The translations under genes and the position numbers were made by a program. From Campanula takesimana (lineage: Eukaryota > Streptophyta > Magnoliopsida > Asterales > Campanulaceae), in assembly GCA_026119855.1 (NCBI GenBank), contig JAOWBW010001131.1:248001-312000 (forward strand): 64,000 bases of DNA, written 5' to 3'. How positions within the stretch are numbered: position 1 is the first letter of the stretch; each line of letters begins with the position of its first letter. The notes under the pieces are model-generated. The model did not search any database. It was not told the origin of the DNA and worked only from the letters and a program-made list of their open reading frames with translations. Positions 28,100 to 40,289 of the stretch are shown in pieces.

Positions 28100-31000
28100 C
28101 GACACTTGTTGACAATTTGCAGTCCCTTAATAAACTTATGCAGCCATATAATTTAACTAATATCGGAATATCTAATGATCACAAGATGATCCGATTTCAA
28201 ATATATAGGCACGTAGTTCTTTAGTGTTTTTGTAAATATCTTTATCATTCTTTTTGGCTGCTACCTAATGTTCTTTTTCGGATTGCTTTAGTATTGACCA
28301 AGCATCCCAACAATAAATGCAAGACTTACGCATACATTAAGCTTCATACTGCTGATGCAAAGGGATATTTTCCATATACTTGGATTCAAATTTACCTTTA
28401 GACACTGTTTGAGACTAAACATGTCTCCTTTAAATTAGGGGTGTCAAGTGGTTTACATTTTGCATGCTAAACTTTTGTAATACCTTTTCCATATGGGCCT
28501 TTTGTGATAATCCTAAGACACCTCGTGAGCGATCACGGTGAATATGGATTCCTAATACAAGATGCCTCACCAAGACCTTACATTTCGGGAAGAAATATCT
28601 TAGTTTCCTTAAGAAGGTTCTATCATTACTGGCAAGCAAAATATCATCCACATATAAGATCAAAATACAAATTTACTCCCACTGTACTTATGGTATATAC
28701 AATTTTCACCAAAATTCATTTCAAAACCAAATGAAATAATAACTTGATTAAATTTTTAAGTACCACTTGCGAGAAGCTTGTTTGAGCCCATAAATGGATT
28801 TCTTAAGTTTTACAAACTAATTAATTAGTTTGATCCAAATCAGTTACCATTAATGTCTCTATTAAGGAAAACTGTCTTTATATCCATTTAATGAATCTCA
28901 AGATCAAAAGATGTTACTAGTGCCATAATGATCCTAAAAGAGTTTTTAGAAGATACCGGAGAAAAAATATTTCTTTATAATCAATGCCTTCCTTTTGAGT
29001 AAATCCCTTAGCAACAAGACAAGCCTTATATCTTTATACTTTACTTTGTGAATCCTTTTTGGTCTTAAAGACCATTTGCACCCAATATGTTTCACATCTT
29101 TAGGTAATGGAACAAGATCCAAAATGTCGTTGTCTTTCATAGATTTTAACTCTTCATTTATGCATGATCAACTTATGAGAATTTAGGACTATTAATGGCT
29201 TCACGGAAGATGAGAGGCTCATCTCCCACTAAACTTAAGTGTCCTTCATTCTCGGCAAGATACACCTTATAATTATCCGGAATAGCACTTCTTCTTACTC
29301 TATTGGATCTCCTTAAGAGCACCGGTTATTCCTCATTTCGAGGTTGTTGAATTTAATCCTTATGATCAATATTTTCATGTTGTTCAATATTTATAGGGAG
29401 TCATTATTTTGAATTGTATGTTCCCTTTGAATTTTAAGCATAAACCTTAATTTTCAATGGAAACTATGGGAAGAGGTATAGAAAATGGATCCTCTTCCTC
29501 TTCAAATTCAAAACTATTCCTAATTTTCCCTCTAAATTCAACATCCTCAAGAACCTAGCAATTCTCGTTTCAAAAGGTTCTTGTTTTCGGGATGTAAAAT
29601 TATAGCCCCTAGATCTCTTGGCATACCCACAAAAAATAACTATCAATAGTCTTAGCGTCCAGTTTTGCCCTTATTAGGCCTATAAGGCCTAGCTTCTGCT
29701 GGACAACCCCACAAACGAAGATGAATTAAGGACAGTTTCTTATTTATCCATAATTCATTAGGGTTTTTATTAGTAATAGCCTTAGAGGGATCTCTATAGA
29801 GAATATAATTTTGCGGTTTTAATGTATCGCCCATAATGAGTGAGGTAAGAAAGTATAAGAAATTACACTTCTTACCATATCTTTAAGTCTATTATGTCTC
29901 TTAGCTACACCATTCATGCAAGCCGTTCCCGGCATAGTGTAGTGAGGGACAACCCCACACTCTTCAGGACAGCGAGCAAAAAGGACCCGGACGTTGTTCC
30001 CCAAAATCTTTATTTCGATCATAGTATTTACTACCACGATCGGACCTAACGTTCTTAATAGTCTTCCTAAGTTGACTTTCAACTTCGGCCTTATGAAACT
30101 TGAAAAACGTCCATAATTGATACTTTTATGAAGTAAATAAATGTACCCATAAATGAGAGTAGTCGTCCATGAACGTAATAAATATTGTTGACCATTCCAT
30201 GAAGGGGTAGTGAATGGCCCACAACATTCCGTATTAGTTCTAGGACACTTAATTTTCTCGGGGATACTTTTCTATTAGTGTTTGTAAATATTCCTTAAAG
30301 GCATTCAATGCAAAAGTCTTTTCCGGAATATCAAGCTTGTTTAAAAGATTCCTTTTGACACAAGCTTGTCAATTCTCCTTATGGAGATATGACCCAAATG
30401 CTTATGCCACAAGGTATAAGAATTTTCACTTGATAACTTTCGCTTTTCAGTTTTGGTTTTATTATTATGGGACTCATTTATTGTTTGAATGATGTCAAGT
30501 AAAGAAAGAATACTTGACTAAGTACTAGTACCAACAACCTTTTGATTTAAAATAAAGATCACATATATTATTACCAAATGAACAAGAGTAACCTTCCTTG
30601 TCTAATATTGTGATAGATATCATAATTCTGTTCAAATGATGATATAATAAAATTGTATTATTATTTAAAATAATACATATCACTTAACAATAATTGGAAA
30701 AGTCCCTATGCCTATAACTTCAACCGGATCCCCAGCTTCCATATAGATGAATCTCTTCATCTTCACTGGGTCTTCGGTAATTCAGGCAATCCTAGTTAAA
30801 CATCCTTATGTGATTGGTTGCACCAAAATCCAATCATCATGTTTATGTAGGAATTGAAACCAAATTAGCCTCAATATAATACAAACAAGGCCAAATGATA
30901 TACTTTTCACGCCAAGCGTGATAATTATGGTAATCGTACTTCATGTTAGTGAGGTTCTTGCAAAAGAAGCATTAGACGATCCCTTAGGCTTCTTATTACT

Positions 31001-31610
31001 TGCAATCGCAAATTCCCTTCCCTCTTCTCTTTGTCCCATGAGAAAAGGTAGATGTCAAATGAGCATTTTCAGTTCTAAATCATTCTCAACCTATCTTCCT
31101 CTTGTGTCATAAGTGAAAGTAATTCATTAATATTTCACTTGTTCCTTTGACAATTATAGGTTACTTTAAAGTGACCAAACTGAGGAGGAAGAAAGATCAA
31201 AACCAAATGCACAAGAATATCTTCCGATATCCCTAACTTAAGTGCTTTTAGTTTTGTCGATATGTGAACTATTTTTAAAATGTACTCCCTTAAATTCCCG
31301 GTACTCTTATACCTCATGGAAACAAGCTTCCTTAAGAGTATCAAGTAATATTTTAGCATCAACATCCTCAGAGACACTGTCCAAAAGGTCTCCGGGACAA
31401 CATTCTTTATGATCATTAGGCTCACGCGGTTGGAGTGTTTCTACTTCTTAGCACTCAAGCAATAAGAAGAGAAACGGGTCCCTTAATGCGAGTTCTAGCT
31501 CCATATAGCCTAAGATCATATTTATTTGTTTTCCAAGTTTTAAAGTTAGTCCCATTTAGCATCAGAATGCTACTCATCATAGCAGTTTTAGAAGAAGCAT
31601 TAAACAAATT
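28100..31610 (-). pseudogene. Gag-pol remains of copia element 1
   Basis: Broken frames in order on the minus strand. Gag pieces lie at 31425-31135 (LVSMRYKSTGNLREYILK). An integrase C-terminal part lies at 30082-29819 (VPHYTMPGTACMNGVAKRHN, where the usual catalytic Glu position reads Lys). Reverse transcriptase pieces lie at 29140-28946 and 28663-28430 with an intact YVDDILLA box. Many stops and frameshifts separate them. Compared with copia2, about 150 bp are missing near 28155, removing the RNase H segment with the SDSDFAG and MEAEF catalytic motifs. It cannot code for a working polyprotein. Confidence 0.85.
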
Positions 31611-32129
31611 TGTTGGGAATCGAGAACAAAGAATGAATACAAAACAAGAATAAGAAACTACACAATGAATAAATGATTAATTATATCAATGAAATCCATC
31701 AACAAGGTAATCAACATGACATCAAAACTAATCTTTGGATTGCGAGTTGACTCATAAATGATTGCCTTAGGTAACAAGCAATTTGAACAACGTTTTAATC
31801 AAATGTTTAATCTTCCTTTGGGCCGACATAAGCATCTAACAAAACAACTTAATGTTCATTTCATTTGTTACCACATGAATGCACAAGTTTAGTCAAATGT
31901 CAAGATCTTCTTTGGAAAATTCATGTCATTCACATATCAACTTACACATTCAACACTTTAACAATTTTGGGTTTAAATAACGTTAATCACTTTGGCGATG
32001 ATATTATTTAAACAATGAATAAAATTGTTTAAGCATATAATTAATCAAGATTTTAAGGTTTGAAAAATGAATGTTTTGTTCAAAAGGGGAAACAAAATTG
32101 TGCAGAAATTTGAAAAATTCATAAACTGT

Positions 32130-32470
32130 GAACAGTGTTTGCACGGCCGAGCGAATGAAATGACACGGCCGAGCACCACTTTTACAGAAACATTGTTTTT
32201 CGACATATTGTGCACGGCCGCTCTAAAATAAACGCACGACTGTGCTGCTCGACCGAGCATAGGAAAGGACACGGCCGAGCACCATTAATCAGAAACATTT
32301 GCCTTTTCGACATGTTACGCACGGCCGCGCAAAACCAAAGACTCGACCGTGCAGTCCAATAGGTCCGACCAGACTATACAACACACCCGCCCGGACCATC
32401 ACACCGGTTCAAGTGCTCGGCCGAGCAGATCATAAGACTCGGCCGAGCAGATCATTTTCTGCACTTTTCT
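32130..32470 (-). repeat. CGGCCGAGC motifs in the copia 1 leader
   Basis: At least six copies of CACGGCCGAGC or CTCGGCCGAGC-like partly palindromic motifs between primer site and gag. The corresponding part of copia2 has CACGACCGTGCC instead. Confidence 0.7.
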
Positions 32471-32835
32471 GAATTTTTGTTATTTTCCAAAGCAAAAACA
32501 ACAAGTAGATCCACATGGTATGTACTTAAAACATAAAACCACGCTATTTAGGATAATCTTGCTTTTAAAATTAATGGAATTAAGTAAGTAGATCCACATG
32601 GTATGCACTAACACATAAAACCATGTTATGAAGGGATAATCAAACTTGAACCATTGAGTGTAATGAACAAAACTTTCAAACCATTTTCTTAAATTCAGAT
32701 GAAGATTATCACTACTCTATGAATGAATTAGAGTCCTTAATAACATCAAATCTTAATGATTCAACAGGAAAAATGAATCAATTAAAGCATAAAAGCTTTC
32801 TTAAAAGAACTCAAACTCAAACCAAAATATGAGCG

Positions 32836-32847
32836 GCTCTGATACCA
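32836..32847 (-). promoter_or_regulatory. Primer binding site of copia element 1
   Basis: TGGTATCAGAGC on the minus strand, two bases from the 5' LTR at 32850. It is the standard tRNA-iMet site of Ty1-copia elements. Confidence 0.9.
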
Positions 32848-32849
32848 AT

Positions 32850-33314
32850 TGTTTGAACAATTTATGATCCCTAAATGTCATACTCATATTCAGAATAAGA
32901 TTGAGGAAGAAGAAGAAGGCGGAAGCGAGAACTACCTGTTGAATCCATAGTTTATGTTGTAGGGAGAAATGAAGAACAAGTAGGGAGATGTGTTCTTCTA
33001 AATGATGAGTGTCTTCTTAATCTCTCAAGTACTTCTAACAAATGAAGAGAATTTAGGAGAGATAGTAAGAAATGTTGTATGTTTTAGGCTTGATGGAAAG
33101 GCCTTTAAATAGTAAACATTGTGACACTTCATTTAGGGACCACACCCTTTCAAGCTTAATGATGTTATATTACCCTTTTGCCCATCACAATTAGATAACT
33201 ATACATCCATGAATTCTACACATTTTATTATCAACTATACTTTATATTAATATTATAGGTATGATTTCATGCATGGAAAGCTAAATGACTTGTAGTGCAA
33301 GCCATGTTCTAACA
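32850..33314 (-). repeat. 5' LTR of copia element 1
   Basis: 465 bp, diverged from the 27081 LTR by many substitutions and small indels. Confidence 0.85.
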
Positions 33315-33647
33315 AAAATAAGTTAGTGGATAGTTGTTGTGAGCAGGCCCAAGGGGGGTAAGTGAGGGCAACTGCCCAGGGCCTATAATTTTAGGGGGCC
33401 TATTTTTTCCTAGGCTATAGTGTATATATATAGTATGTATCTATTTTTTAATTTAACTATGGTAAATATAATTTAATTGCTAAAAAAATTAGACCTAATT
33501 AAAGAATCAATTAAAAGTACACGAAGATTGTGTAACCGTCCGTCTATTATAATTCTTTGCCCATTTAATTGCAAATACAATACGTTAATCCTTTTAGTCT
33601 TCACAATCGCACACGTCTCCTCCTCCTCTGCAATTCGCACTCTCAGT

Positions 33648-33921
33648 TAGGGATGGCCAAACCAGACTGGAACCGGACCGGAACCGGCCGCGAAAAAGCC
33701 CGGAACCGGAGCAAACCGGGGAGTAAACCGGAACCGGAGTAACCGGAACCGTAATTTCCGGGCCGGTTCAGGTTCACATAAATGGCGAACCGGAACCGGA
33801 CCGAAAATCCCTTGTTTTTCAATAATTTTAAAGTGGGGGACCGGACCGGACCGGAACCGGACCGAACCGGAACGGATTGTGCTGAACCGGAATCGGGCCG
33901 GAACCGGTTTGGCCATCCCTA
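33648..33921. mobile_element. hAT-like MITE inside the hAT element
   Basis: Ends TAGGGATGGCCAAACC and GGTTTGGCCATCCCTA are inverted, with CTCAGT on both sides (33642-33647 and 33922-33927). The interior is full of CCGGAACCGGACC palindromes. Confidence 0.8.
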
Positions 33922-34502
33922 CTCAGTCAACCTTCCGGCCTTCCTTTCTTAATCCTTCACAGTTTCACGCCTTCACGGACGAAGATCAATCACGATTTGT
34001 CGATCTCCAACGGCTTCCTCCGCTAATTGCAACATCAATTTCTTCAAGGTAATGCATATACTGATGTGTGAAATTCAATATTTTAATTTGTTCTTTGGAT
34101 TTTTTTTCTAAAAAATGTTTCTTTTCAGTTGTTCTTAAATCTTTGATTTGCATTGATTGACAAAATTTCAAGTTTGTTCTTACAATTTCTTGAAGGTTTT
34201 AAATGTTATATAATAATACTCCCTTCGTCTCAAAATATCTAAAGAATTTAAAATTTTGGTCTTGATTCATAGAATTTTTGTAATTTTTCTAGACATTGAT
34301 GTTGAGGCAGAGGGAGTTTCAACAATATATATAGACCGTGCACCATTTATTTAGTCTAATCTTTTTTTTTCTTCATTTTGGTGAAGAAAACAGACAAATT
34401 AAGTTTGATTTGTTCTTCCAACTATCCAGTTTCATCTACCTACAAAGAATCCATGTGTTTATGCTCCTTTTGTATTACAATTTCGTTTGATTTTATTTGA
34501 GG

Positions 34503-34646
34503 ATGTTGCCCAAAAAACATCTACCTGGATGTCAGAAAAGAAAAAAAAATAAAAAATTGGTAGAGCAATTTAAAGAATCACAAAAATGTGCTATTGATAA
34601 ATTTGTTCTGAAAAAAGACTGCAAAATTATGATTAAAACAAATTAA
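34503..34646 (+). pseudogene. N-terminal fragment of a hAT transposase
   Basis: Open frame of 47 codons beginning MLPKKHLPGCQKRKK and continuing with a Lys-rich segment and CAIDKFVLKK. This matches my memory of the N-terminus of plant ZMYM/DUF4371-type hAT transposases (basic KRKK stretch, then an IDKF motif). The zinc finger, DUF4371 and dimerisation regions are absent. Confidence 0.6.
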
Positions 34647-34927
34647 GTACAATATATATATAATTGATGGTAAAAAATAGCAATGTAGCGTTGTACAAAA
34701 ATTGTTGATTACTAGGGGCCTCTTCATCTGATTTCGCCCCGGGCCTACAAAAGGCTAAGAACGGCCCTGGTTGTGAGTTGATAGGAGAGAGAAAAAAGTG
34801 AACATTTTGTAAATAGCAATAAATATGGGACGGAGGGAGTAGTATTTATTTTTGCGTGCCAAAATCTTATTTGCAGTTGCATTAGTCTAGAACAACTGCA
34901 ACAAGACTGAAGGCTTAAAACTGTCTT

Positions 34928-34995
34928 TAAAAAAAAGTATAAAAACGCATGCTCTGTCTTTAATCTCTCTTCCCGTCTAAAAAAGGCAGTCATAT
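34928..34995 (+). repeat. Duplicated block, copy A, left part
   Basis: GTATAAAAACGCATGCTCTG through GCAGTCATAT matches 53808-53875. Copy A resumes at 46982 after the Tat element. Confidence 0.85.
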
Positions 34996-35641
34996 TGATG
35001 AGACCGAGCATCACAGACCGGACCGGACCCGGTTCAAAGCCAGTACAAGCGAGTTCGACTACACCGAACCGGATAAGCCCGCAAGCGAGGAAGCCCGAGA
35101 ACCCCGGGCTTCCTAATGACCATGACCAAGATGCCCCTGCCTCCCGCTATCCTAAGGGTCCCGTGTTAATCACTCAACCTCCTGCCCGGAGCCCGCAGTA
35201 TCCAGCTGTCACAAACGTACAACTGACGTTACCTGTTCGTACCTGACATACATAACGGTTGGTGGTGGAACCATGATTCCCTGACAACACGCCACATTCT
35301 CAGCCACTCCCCCTGGCCGAACCAATGAGGACCTGCCGCGTGTCTATCCGGTACCAGGGCAGTTAGTACCTTAAACCTACCTCCTTCTTCTACTCATATA
35401 AATACTCCTATCCGCCCCCAAGGGCCAGGTACGTGCTCTATCCTATTCACACACACAAGGTCTTCATTGAACCTTCCACTTAGGTTTTCCTCAGAGATCT
35501 TACTCTCACACCCGAGGGCCTAAGCCGGATTCCAACCCGGCCTTGGTCTTAACGGTGTTCTTGTCTGTGTTGTGATCAGGATCAAGAGACAGCTAAATTG
35601 GAGTTCTATCTCCGTGACCCCAGAAACCTAGGGCGTCATCA
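34996..35641 (+). repeat. 5' LTR of the Tat element
   Basis: 646 bp. A TATA-like CATATAAATACTCC lies at about 35393. It ends GGGCGTCATCA. Confidence 0.9.
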
Positions 35642-35661
35642 GTGGTTCCATTGCCGGGAAT
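35642..35661 (+). promoter_or_regulatory. Putative primer binding site of the Tat element
   Basis: GTGGTTCCATTGCCGGGAA adjoins the LTR. It is identical in its core to the LARD-like element's site at 15523. Confidence 0.6.
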
Positions 35662-35807
35662 CGAAAATCTTCCCAGTGCAATCTTCTTGCTTCGTTTGCT
35701 TTTCCAATCTAATTCATTTCAAATCCTCATCTAGCTCTTCCGTCTCTCACGGTTCTAAAAATGTATTCCATCCTTTCTGTTGATTCTTGACATACAAAAT
35801 CTTCACA

Positions 35808-37341
35808 ATGACTGGGAAAGAAATCGTGAACCCAAATGCTAGCCCTTCGGGACAAGCGCCCCAGGGATCAGTCTTCGCCAGATTGGAAAATAAGACTCTT
35901 AGCGGCAACTCCTATACCCCCTCTCAAAGGGCAAGGAGAGAGGCGGATCTAAGAGATCGTATAGAAACCTCTAAAGCTCTCAAGACTCAAAAAACTCCCG
36001 TCACTCCCCTCACTCCTGATCAAATCCAAAAGAAAATCCAGATCCTGACAGACAGGCAGAATCTGGTAGCGGAAGGGCTACAGTTGAATCTAGCCCTGGA
36101 GGAGCTGTTTAATGCCGAGGCCAATGCTGGAAGCCCCCCTGAAAAATCAAAACCTATGATCTGAAAAGTTCTAAAGCAGAGCCAGCAGGGTTGTAGGAGA
36201 AAAAAGGCGGACAATCCTTGTGGACGATGACGATGAAAGGGGAAAGGAAGAAGGGGAAAGTGAGGAAGGAGAATCACAGCCCAGAAAGCCTAAAGGCCAT
36301 TTTAAGGGAAGGCAGTTGTTAAAACGGCGATAAAATTACAGAAACAGTAAAAAGGGCTAAAACGGGGGACATAATGGATCAAAAGTTCCAAGAATGATCG
36401 CGGAGCTATGGGAGTCCAAGCAAAACGTAACAACGTGCGTTGGACCCATGGACGCTTTCGCATCATGGATCAATGATTCCCCAATCCAAAGAGGAAAGGT
36501 ACCCACGCTGGACGCGTATGACGGCTCATCTAATTCAAAAAGCCATGTTGGGCGATTTGAAGGGCAGATGGCTCTGTTTTCAACAGATGAGGCCGTAAAG
36601 TGCAAAGCTCTCTCGCCTCCACCTTTAAAGGGAAGGCATTGGGATGGTTATTAGCCCATAAACCGCGCTCTATCTGCAGCTTTGAGCAATTGCGGACTTC
36701 ATTCTTGAACTCGTTCGCGGGCGCTGGGGAGGCCGCAAGACCAAAATCGGACCTATGCGGGGTTAAGCAATATCCCGGGGAGAACACGAAAGCATACATC
36801 ACTCGGTTCCGGAAATGACCGAGCAGATTTGTGGATTTAACAAAGAACGACATCGAACTATGCTTCTTAGGGGGATTAACATCCCACACTTTGAGGCAGG
36901 AGTTTGCTTGCCGAAAACCCGAGGGGACAGAAGAGATGTATAACAGGGCCATCGCTATGGCCGGAGTAGAACCCGCATTTATGGCTGACGCGCGCAGGAG
37001 CGTAAGGGAAAGAATCGAGCCCGCTCATGATCCCCGTCATCACTCAGGCTATACGGGAAACAATGTTGGCCGAGGTAGAGGCAGACCAAGGGGCATGCCC
37101 AATTTTAAAAGAGGCGATGACAGTGCTTTCACCCCTTTGATCGCACCAAGAACTGAGATCTTGCGGGCAGAGGCCTTGCCTCCTCCACCTCCACTGGAGA
37201 GGAAGCCTTACGAGGCGAACAAAAAGAAATGGTGTGGATACCATGAAAGCCACGGGCATACTACGGATGACTGTTTCCAGTTAAAGAAAATAATACAACA
37301 GAAGGTGGAGGCTGGGGAATTGAAGAAATGGATCACGGGGT
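35808..37341 (+). pseudogene. Tat gag (broken)
   Basis: Starts at ATG 35808 (MTGKEIVNPNASPSGQAPQ). The capsid-like Retrotrans_gag part lies at 36430-36930, with PTLDAYDGSSNSKSHVGRFE and FKGKALGWLLAHKP, spread over shifted frames. A variant zinc knuckle (WCGYHESHGHTTDDCFQLK) follows near 37230. There are frame changes near 36165-36390, 36600 and 36820. Intact gag would form the particle; this copy cannot be read through. Confidence 0.8.
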
Positions 37342-38200
37342 CCAGCAGTAAAGGTGAATCCCCACGGGGAAATGTTCAATACGTCAGAGACAATGATGTA
37401 GACGGGGAAGGACGTTATGACATTCAGTACATAGGAGAGGAAGCCCCAAGCAACACCCAGCTTTCCATCCAGATAAGACGACTGAAAAAAGTACTCTTGA
37501 TACCCACTTACCCGCCCGAGCAGGAGGAAATGATCGGTTTCAAAAGGATTGAATTGGCATCCACCCTTTTCCATTCAACACAACCATTAACGATCAAAAT
37601 GGCTATAGGAAGGGCGGACATTGGAAGAGTCCTCATTGATACCGAGGCTTCGCGGGATATATTGTACTTCCACTGCCTGGAAGAAATGGGAATGTCCGAG
37701 GCGCACTTAACTCCGTACGCGAGTTTGTTAGAAGGGTTCACAAACCACACCGTCTATGCCAAGGGGACAATTGACTTCGAAGTAACCATAGGGGAAAGGC
37801 CGTTTGAGAAAACAGCCAGCGTTACGTTTATGGTGATCGGTCTGAAATCCCAATACAACGCGATACTGGGCGTAACCGCACAAGCTGCCCTTGGAATAGT
37901 GGCCTCGATCTCTCACCAAAAAATAAAGTTCAGCACCCCTGCGGGGACCGCGTGTATTGAGAATAAACCTGAGCTCTTCCTCAAAGTAATAGAGAGGAAT
38001 AGGAAGGAAAGCGCAGCGAAGCAAAAGCTGGGAAGCCCCGGGAGGCAAAAAAGGCCAAGGAAAGTGAAAAGGAGGTCGTAGACACGGACATGATCGGGAC
38101 GTTGTCTTTCCACTCAACAAGGGCAGAATTCAAGCGGAGCAGGAGAGCCCGCCGTATAGCCGCGGAAACCGAGCACATTAATATTGCAATTGATTCGCTG
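37342..38200 (+). pseudogene. Tat protease region
   Basis: Retroviral-type aspartic protease. The flap-like and core parts include GRADIGRVLIDTEASRDILY at about 37610-37665. Family members have DTGAS; here the Gly of the catalytic triad is Glu (GAG), which should abolish activity. The frame is otherwise open to 38081 and continues in another frame from 38090. Confidence 0.8.
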
Positions 38201-39121
38201 CATGACCGAGAAGTTACAGATATTCGCCCCAATGATGCTTTGGAAGATATGGTTATAAATCTGGCATACCCCGAGCAGACAATAAAGGTCAGTCTAGAGA
38301 TCCCCGCGGAGGAAAGGAAGGTTCTGATAGAATTGTTGAGAGGAATTCTGGACGTGTTCGCCTGGACTGTAGAAGATATGGAGGGGATAAGCAGAGAGGT
38401 GATCGAGCACGAACTGAATATCGATCCCACATTCACCAGGGTACTTCAAAGAAAGATATTTTTCCCCGGAGAAGAAGGCCGCGATCAAGGTCGAGGTGGA
38501 TAAATTGCTGAAAGCGAAGATCATAAGCCCGATCAAATACCCGTGTGGTTAGCCAACGTAGTAATGGTGACCAAAGCAAATGGGAAATGGAGGATGTGCG
38601 TAGATTTTACGGATCTAAATAAGGCCTATCCCAAAGACTGTTATCCCCTCCCCCGGATCGACCAGTTGGTAGACTCTATCGCCGGGCATAGGGTATTGAG
38701 CTTTATAGATGCATACTCGGGCTACCATCAAATCAAAATGAAGGAGGCTGATGTTCCGTCCTGCGCCTTTTACGGTGCGGGCAAAACTTACACTTTTAAC
38801 AACATGCCGTTCGGTCTCAAGAACGCGGGCGGTACATATCAAAGAATGGTGGGAATCGTATTCGACGATCAGTTGGGCCGAAACCTGGAAGTATACATCG
38901 ATGATATGGTTATCAAGACCAAGGAAACCTCTCATGATATTGATGTAGCAGAAACCTTCACCAGCCTCCGAAGAAACAATATGAAACTTAACCCATCCAA
39001 ATGCGCCTTTGGAGTAAAGGCAGGAAAGTTTTTGGGCTTCATGGTGAACCAGAGAGGGATAGAGGCAAACCCGGAGAAAAATCATGGCGTTGATAAATAT
39101 GCAACCCCCCAGATGTGTTAA
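38201..39121 (+). pseudogene. Tat reverse transcriptase
   Basis: RT fingers and palm: the VDKLLKAKIISPIKYP-type entry region is shifted near 38500, then GKWRMCVDFTDLNKAYPKDC, FIDAYSGYHQIKM, FGLKNAGGTYQR and the catalytic YIDD box at 38894-38905. The frame changes again near 39085. The motifs are well kept, so the lesions look recent. Confidence 0.9.
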
Positions 39122-39635
39122 GGAAGTACAGAAGCTGAATGGCCACATCACGGCCCTAGGGAGGTTCATCGCCAAGTCTGCAGAAAAATGCCTACCTTTC
39201 TTTAACACTTTAAAAGGAGGAAGAAAGGAAGGTTTTGAATGGAACGAGGACTGCCGGAATGCTTTTGAGCAAATAAAAGCCTACCTGGGAAAGCCGCCGC
39301 TATTGAGCAGCCCTGTTTTGGGTGAAGAACTCTATGTTTTCCTGGCCGCAAAAGACCACGCAGTGGCTGCGGTTCTGGTAAGGGAAGAAGGCGACCTTCA
39401 GAAGCCCGTGTATTATGTCTCCAAGGCACTATTCGCAGTAGAAGGACGCTACTTGAACATTGAAAAGCTGGCTTTCGCCCTGCTTATAGCCGCCCGGAAG
39501 CTGCGGGCATACTTCATCGCCCACCCTATCATGGTCTATTCGGATGCCCCGCTAAAGAAAGTGCTCCATAAGCCCAAATCCTCGGGGAGAATGCTGTCAT
39601 GGTCTATAGAGCTGACTGAGTTTCAGATTACTTAA
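39084..39635 (+). pseudogene. Tat first RNase H domain
   Basis: Gypsy-type RNase H joined to RT: FEWNEDCRNAFEQIKAYL, LYVFLAAKDHAVAAVLVRE, YYVSKAL and YSDAPLKKVLHKP. An in-frame TAA at 39633-39635 separates it from the next domain, whose frame is the same. Confidence 0.85.
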
Positions 39636-39779
39636 TCCCCGCGAAAGACCATCAAAGCACAAGCACTGGCGGACTTTGTGGCAGAAACCACGTTTGAAGC
39701 AAAGGAAAGCGAAGCGGACAAAATCCAGCCCGCTAAAGCAAAGAAAAAGCGGGCCAAGAAGGCCATAGATGATGGGGAA

Positions 39780-40180
39780 AGACCGGAGAATTGTTGGTCG
39801 TTAAGTGTTGACGGATCCTCGGGAAAAACTGTTAGTGGCGCCGGAATCCTATTGATCGCCCCAGAAGGTCAAAGGTTTAAACGAGCTTTGAGGTTTAAGT
39901 TCGCGGTCTCCAACAACCAAGCCGAGTACGAGGCATTGATAGCGGGCTTGGAATTAACCCGGGACATGAAGGTATTCAATTTAATCGTGAAGAGCGACTC
40001 ACAGCTAGTGGTAAATCAGGTCAAAGGGGAATATGAGACAAATCACCCGGTGTTGCTCAAATACAAGGAGCTCGCAGCAAACCTGTTAAAGGAATTCGAG
40101 TACCACGAGCTAACCCAAGTTAACCGGGCTGAAAATTCCGAGGCGGACTTGCTTTCAAGAATCACTAACGAAGACATTGC
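39780..40180 (+). pseudogene. Tat second (archaeal-type) RNase H domain
   Basis: Has the RNase HI pattern: SVDGSSGKTVSGAGI (first Asp), NNQAEYEALIAGLELT (Glu), VKSDSQLVVNQVKGEY (Asp) and NSEADLLSRI (final Asp). This extra domain, acquired by the Tat lineage, adjoins integrase in one long open frame from 39678 to 41291. Confidence 0.9.
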
Positions 40181-40289
40181 AAAGCTTAGTGTGGACTGCT
40201 GGATAGAATTCACGGAGCGCCCGGCCATTGACAGGACAGAGATCCACCAAAGAGGGGAGCCCGAGAAGGATTGGGTGGACGAGATTAAG

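Larger units (their letters stand above)
27081..33314 (-). mobile_element. Ty1-copia element 1 (decayed, minus strand)
   Basis: LTRs 27081-27534 and 32850-33314 begin TGTTGGAACA/TGTTTGAACA and end TGTTCTAACA. Flanks GAAAT and AAAAT form a target repeat with one mismatch. The primer site TGGTATCAGAGC, complementary to initiator tRNA-Met, lies on the minus strand beside the right LTR. The LTRs differ at many positions including indels, so this copy is older than copia2 (57120-63762), which belongs to the same family. Confidence 0.9.
33344..34769 (+). mobile_element. Internally deleted hAT element
   Basis: Perfect 8-bp target repeat GTTGTGAG (33336-33343 and 34770-34777). Ends CAGGCCCAAGGGGGG and its rough inverse GAACGGCCCTG. 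Both sub-ends carry the GGGCCTA / TAGGCCC phrases typical of a widespread plant hAT group. It contains a 5' exon-like region (33930-34048), a 47-codon transposase start (34503-34646) and a nested MITE, but no catalytic core. Confidence 0.85.
26979..34839. mobile_element. Stowaway MITE split by a copia and a hAT element
   Basis: Left part 26979-27080 (CTCCTTCGTCCCATACCTAT); middle part 33320-33343; right part 34778-34839 ending TATGGGACGGAGGGAG. TA lies on both sides (26977-26978 and 34840-34841). Without the two insertions the MITE is about 190 bp with good terminal inverted repeats. This dates it as the oldest element of the stack. Confidence 0.8.
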
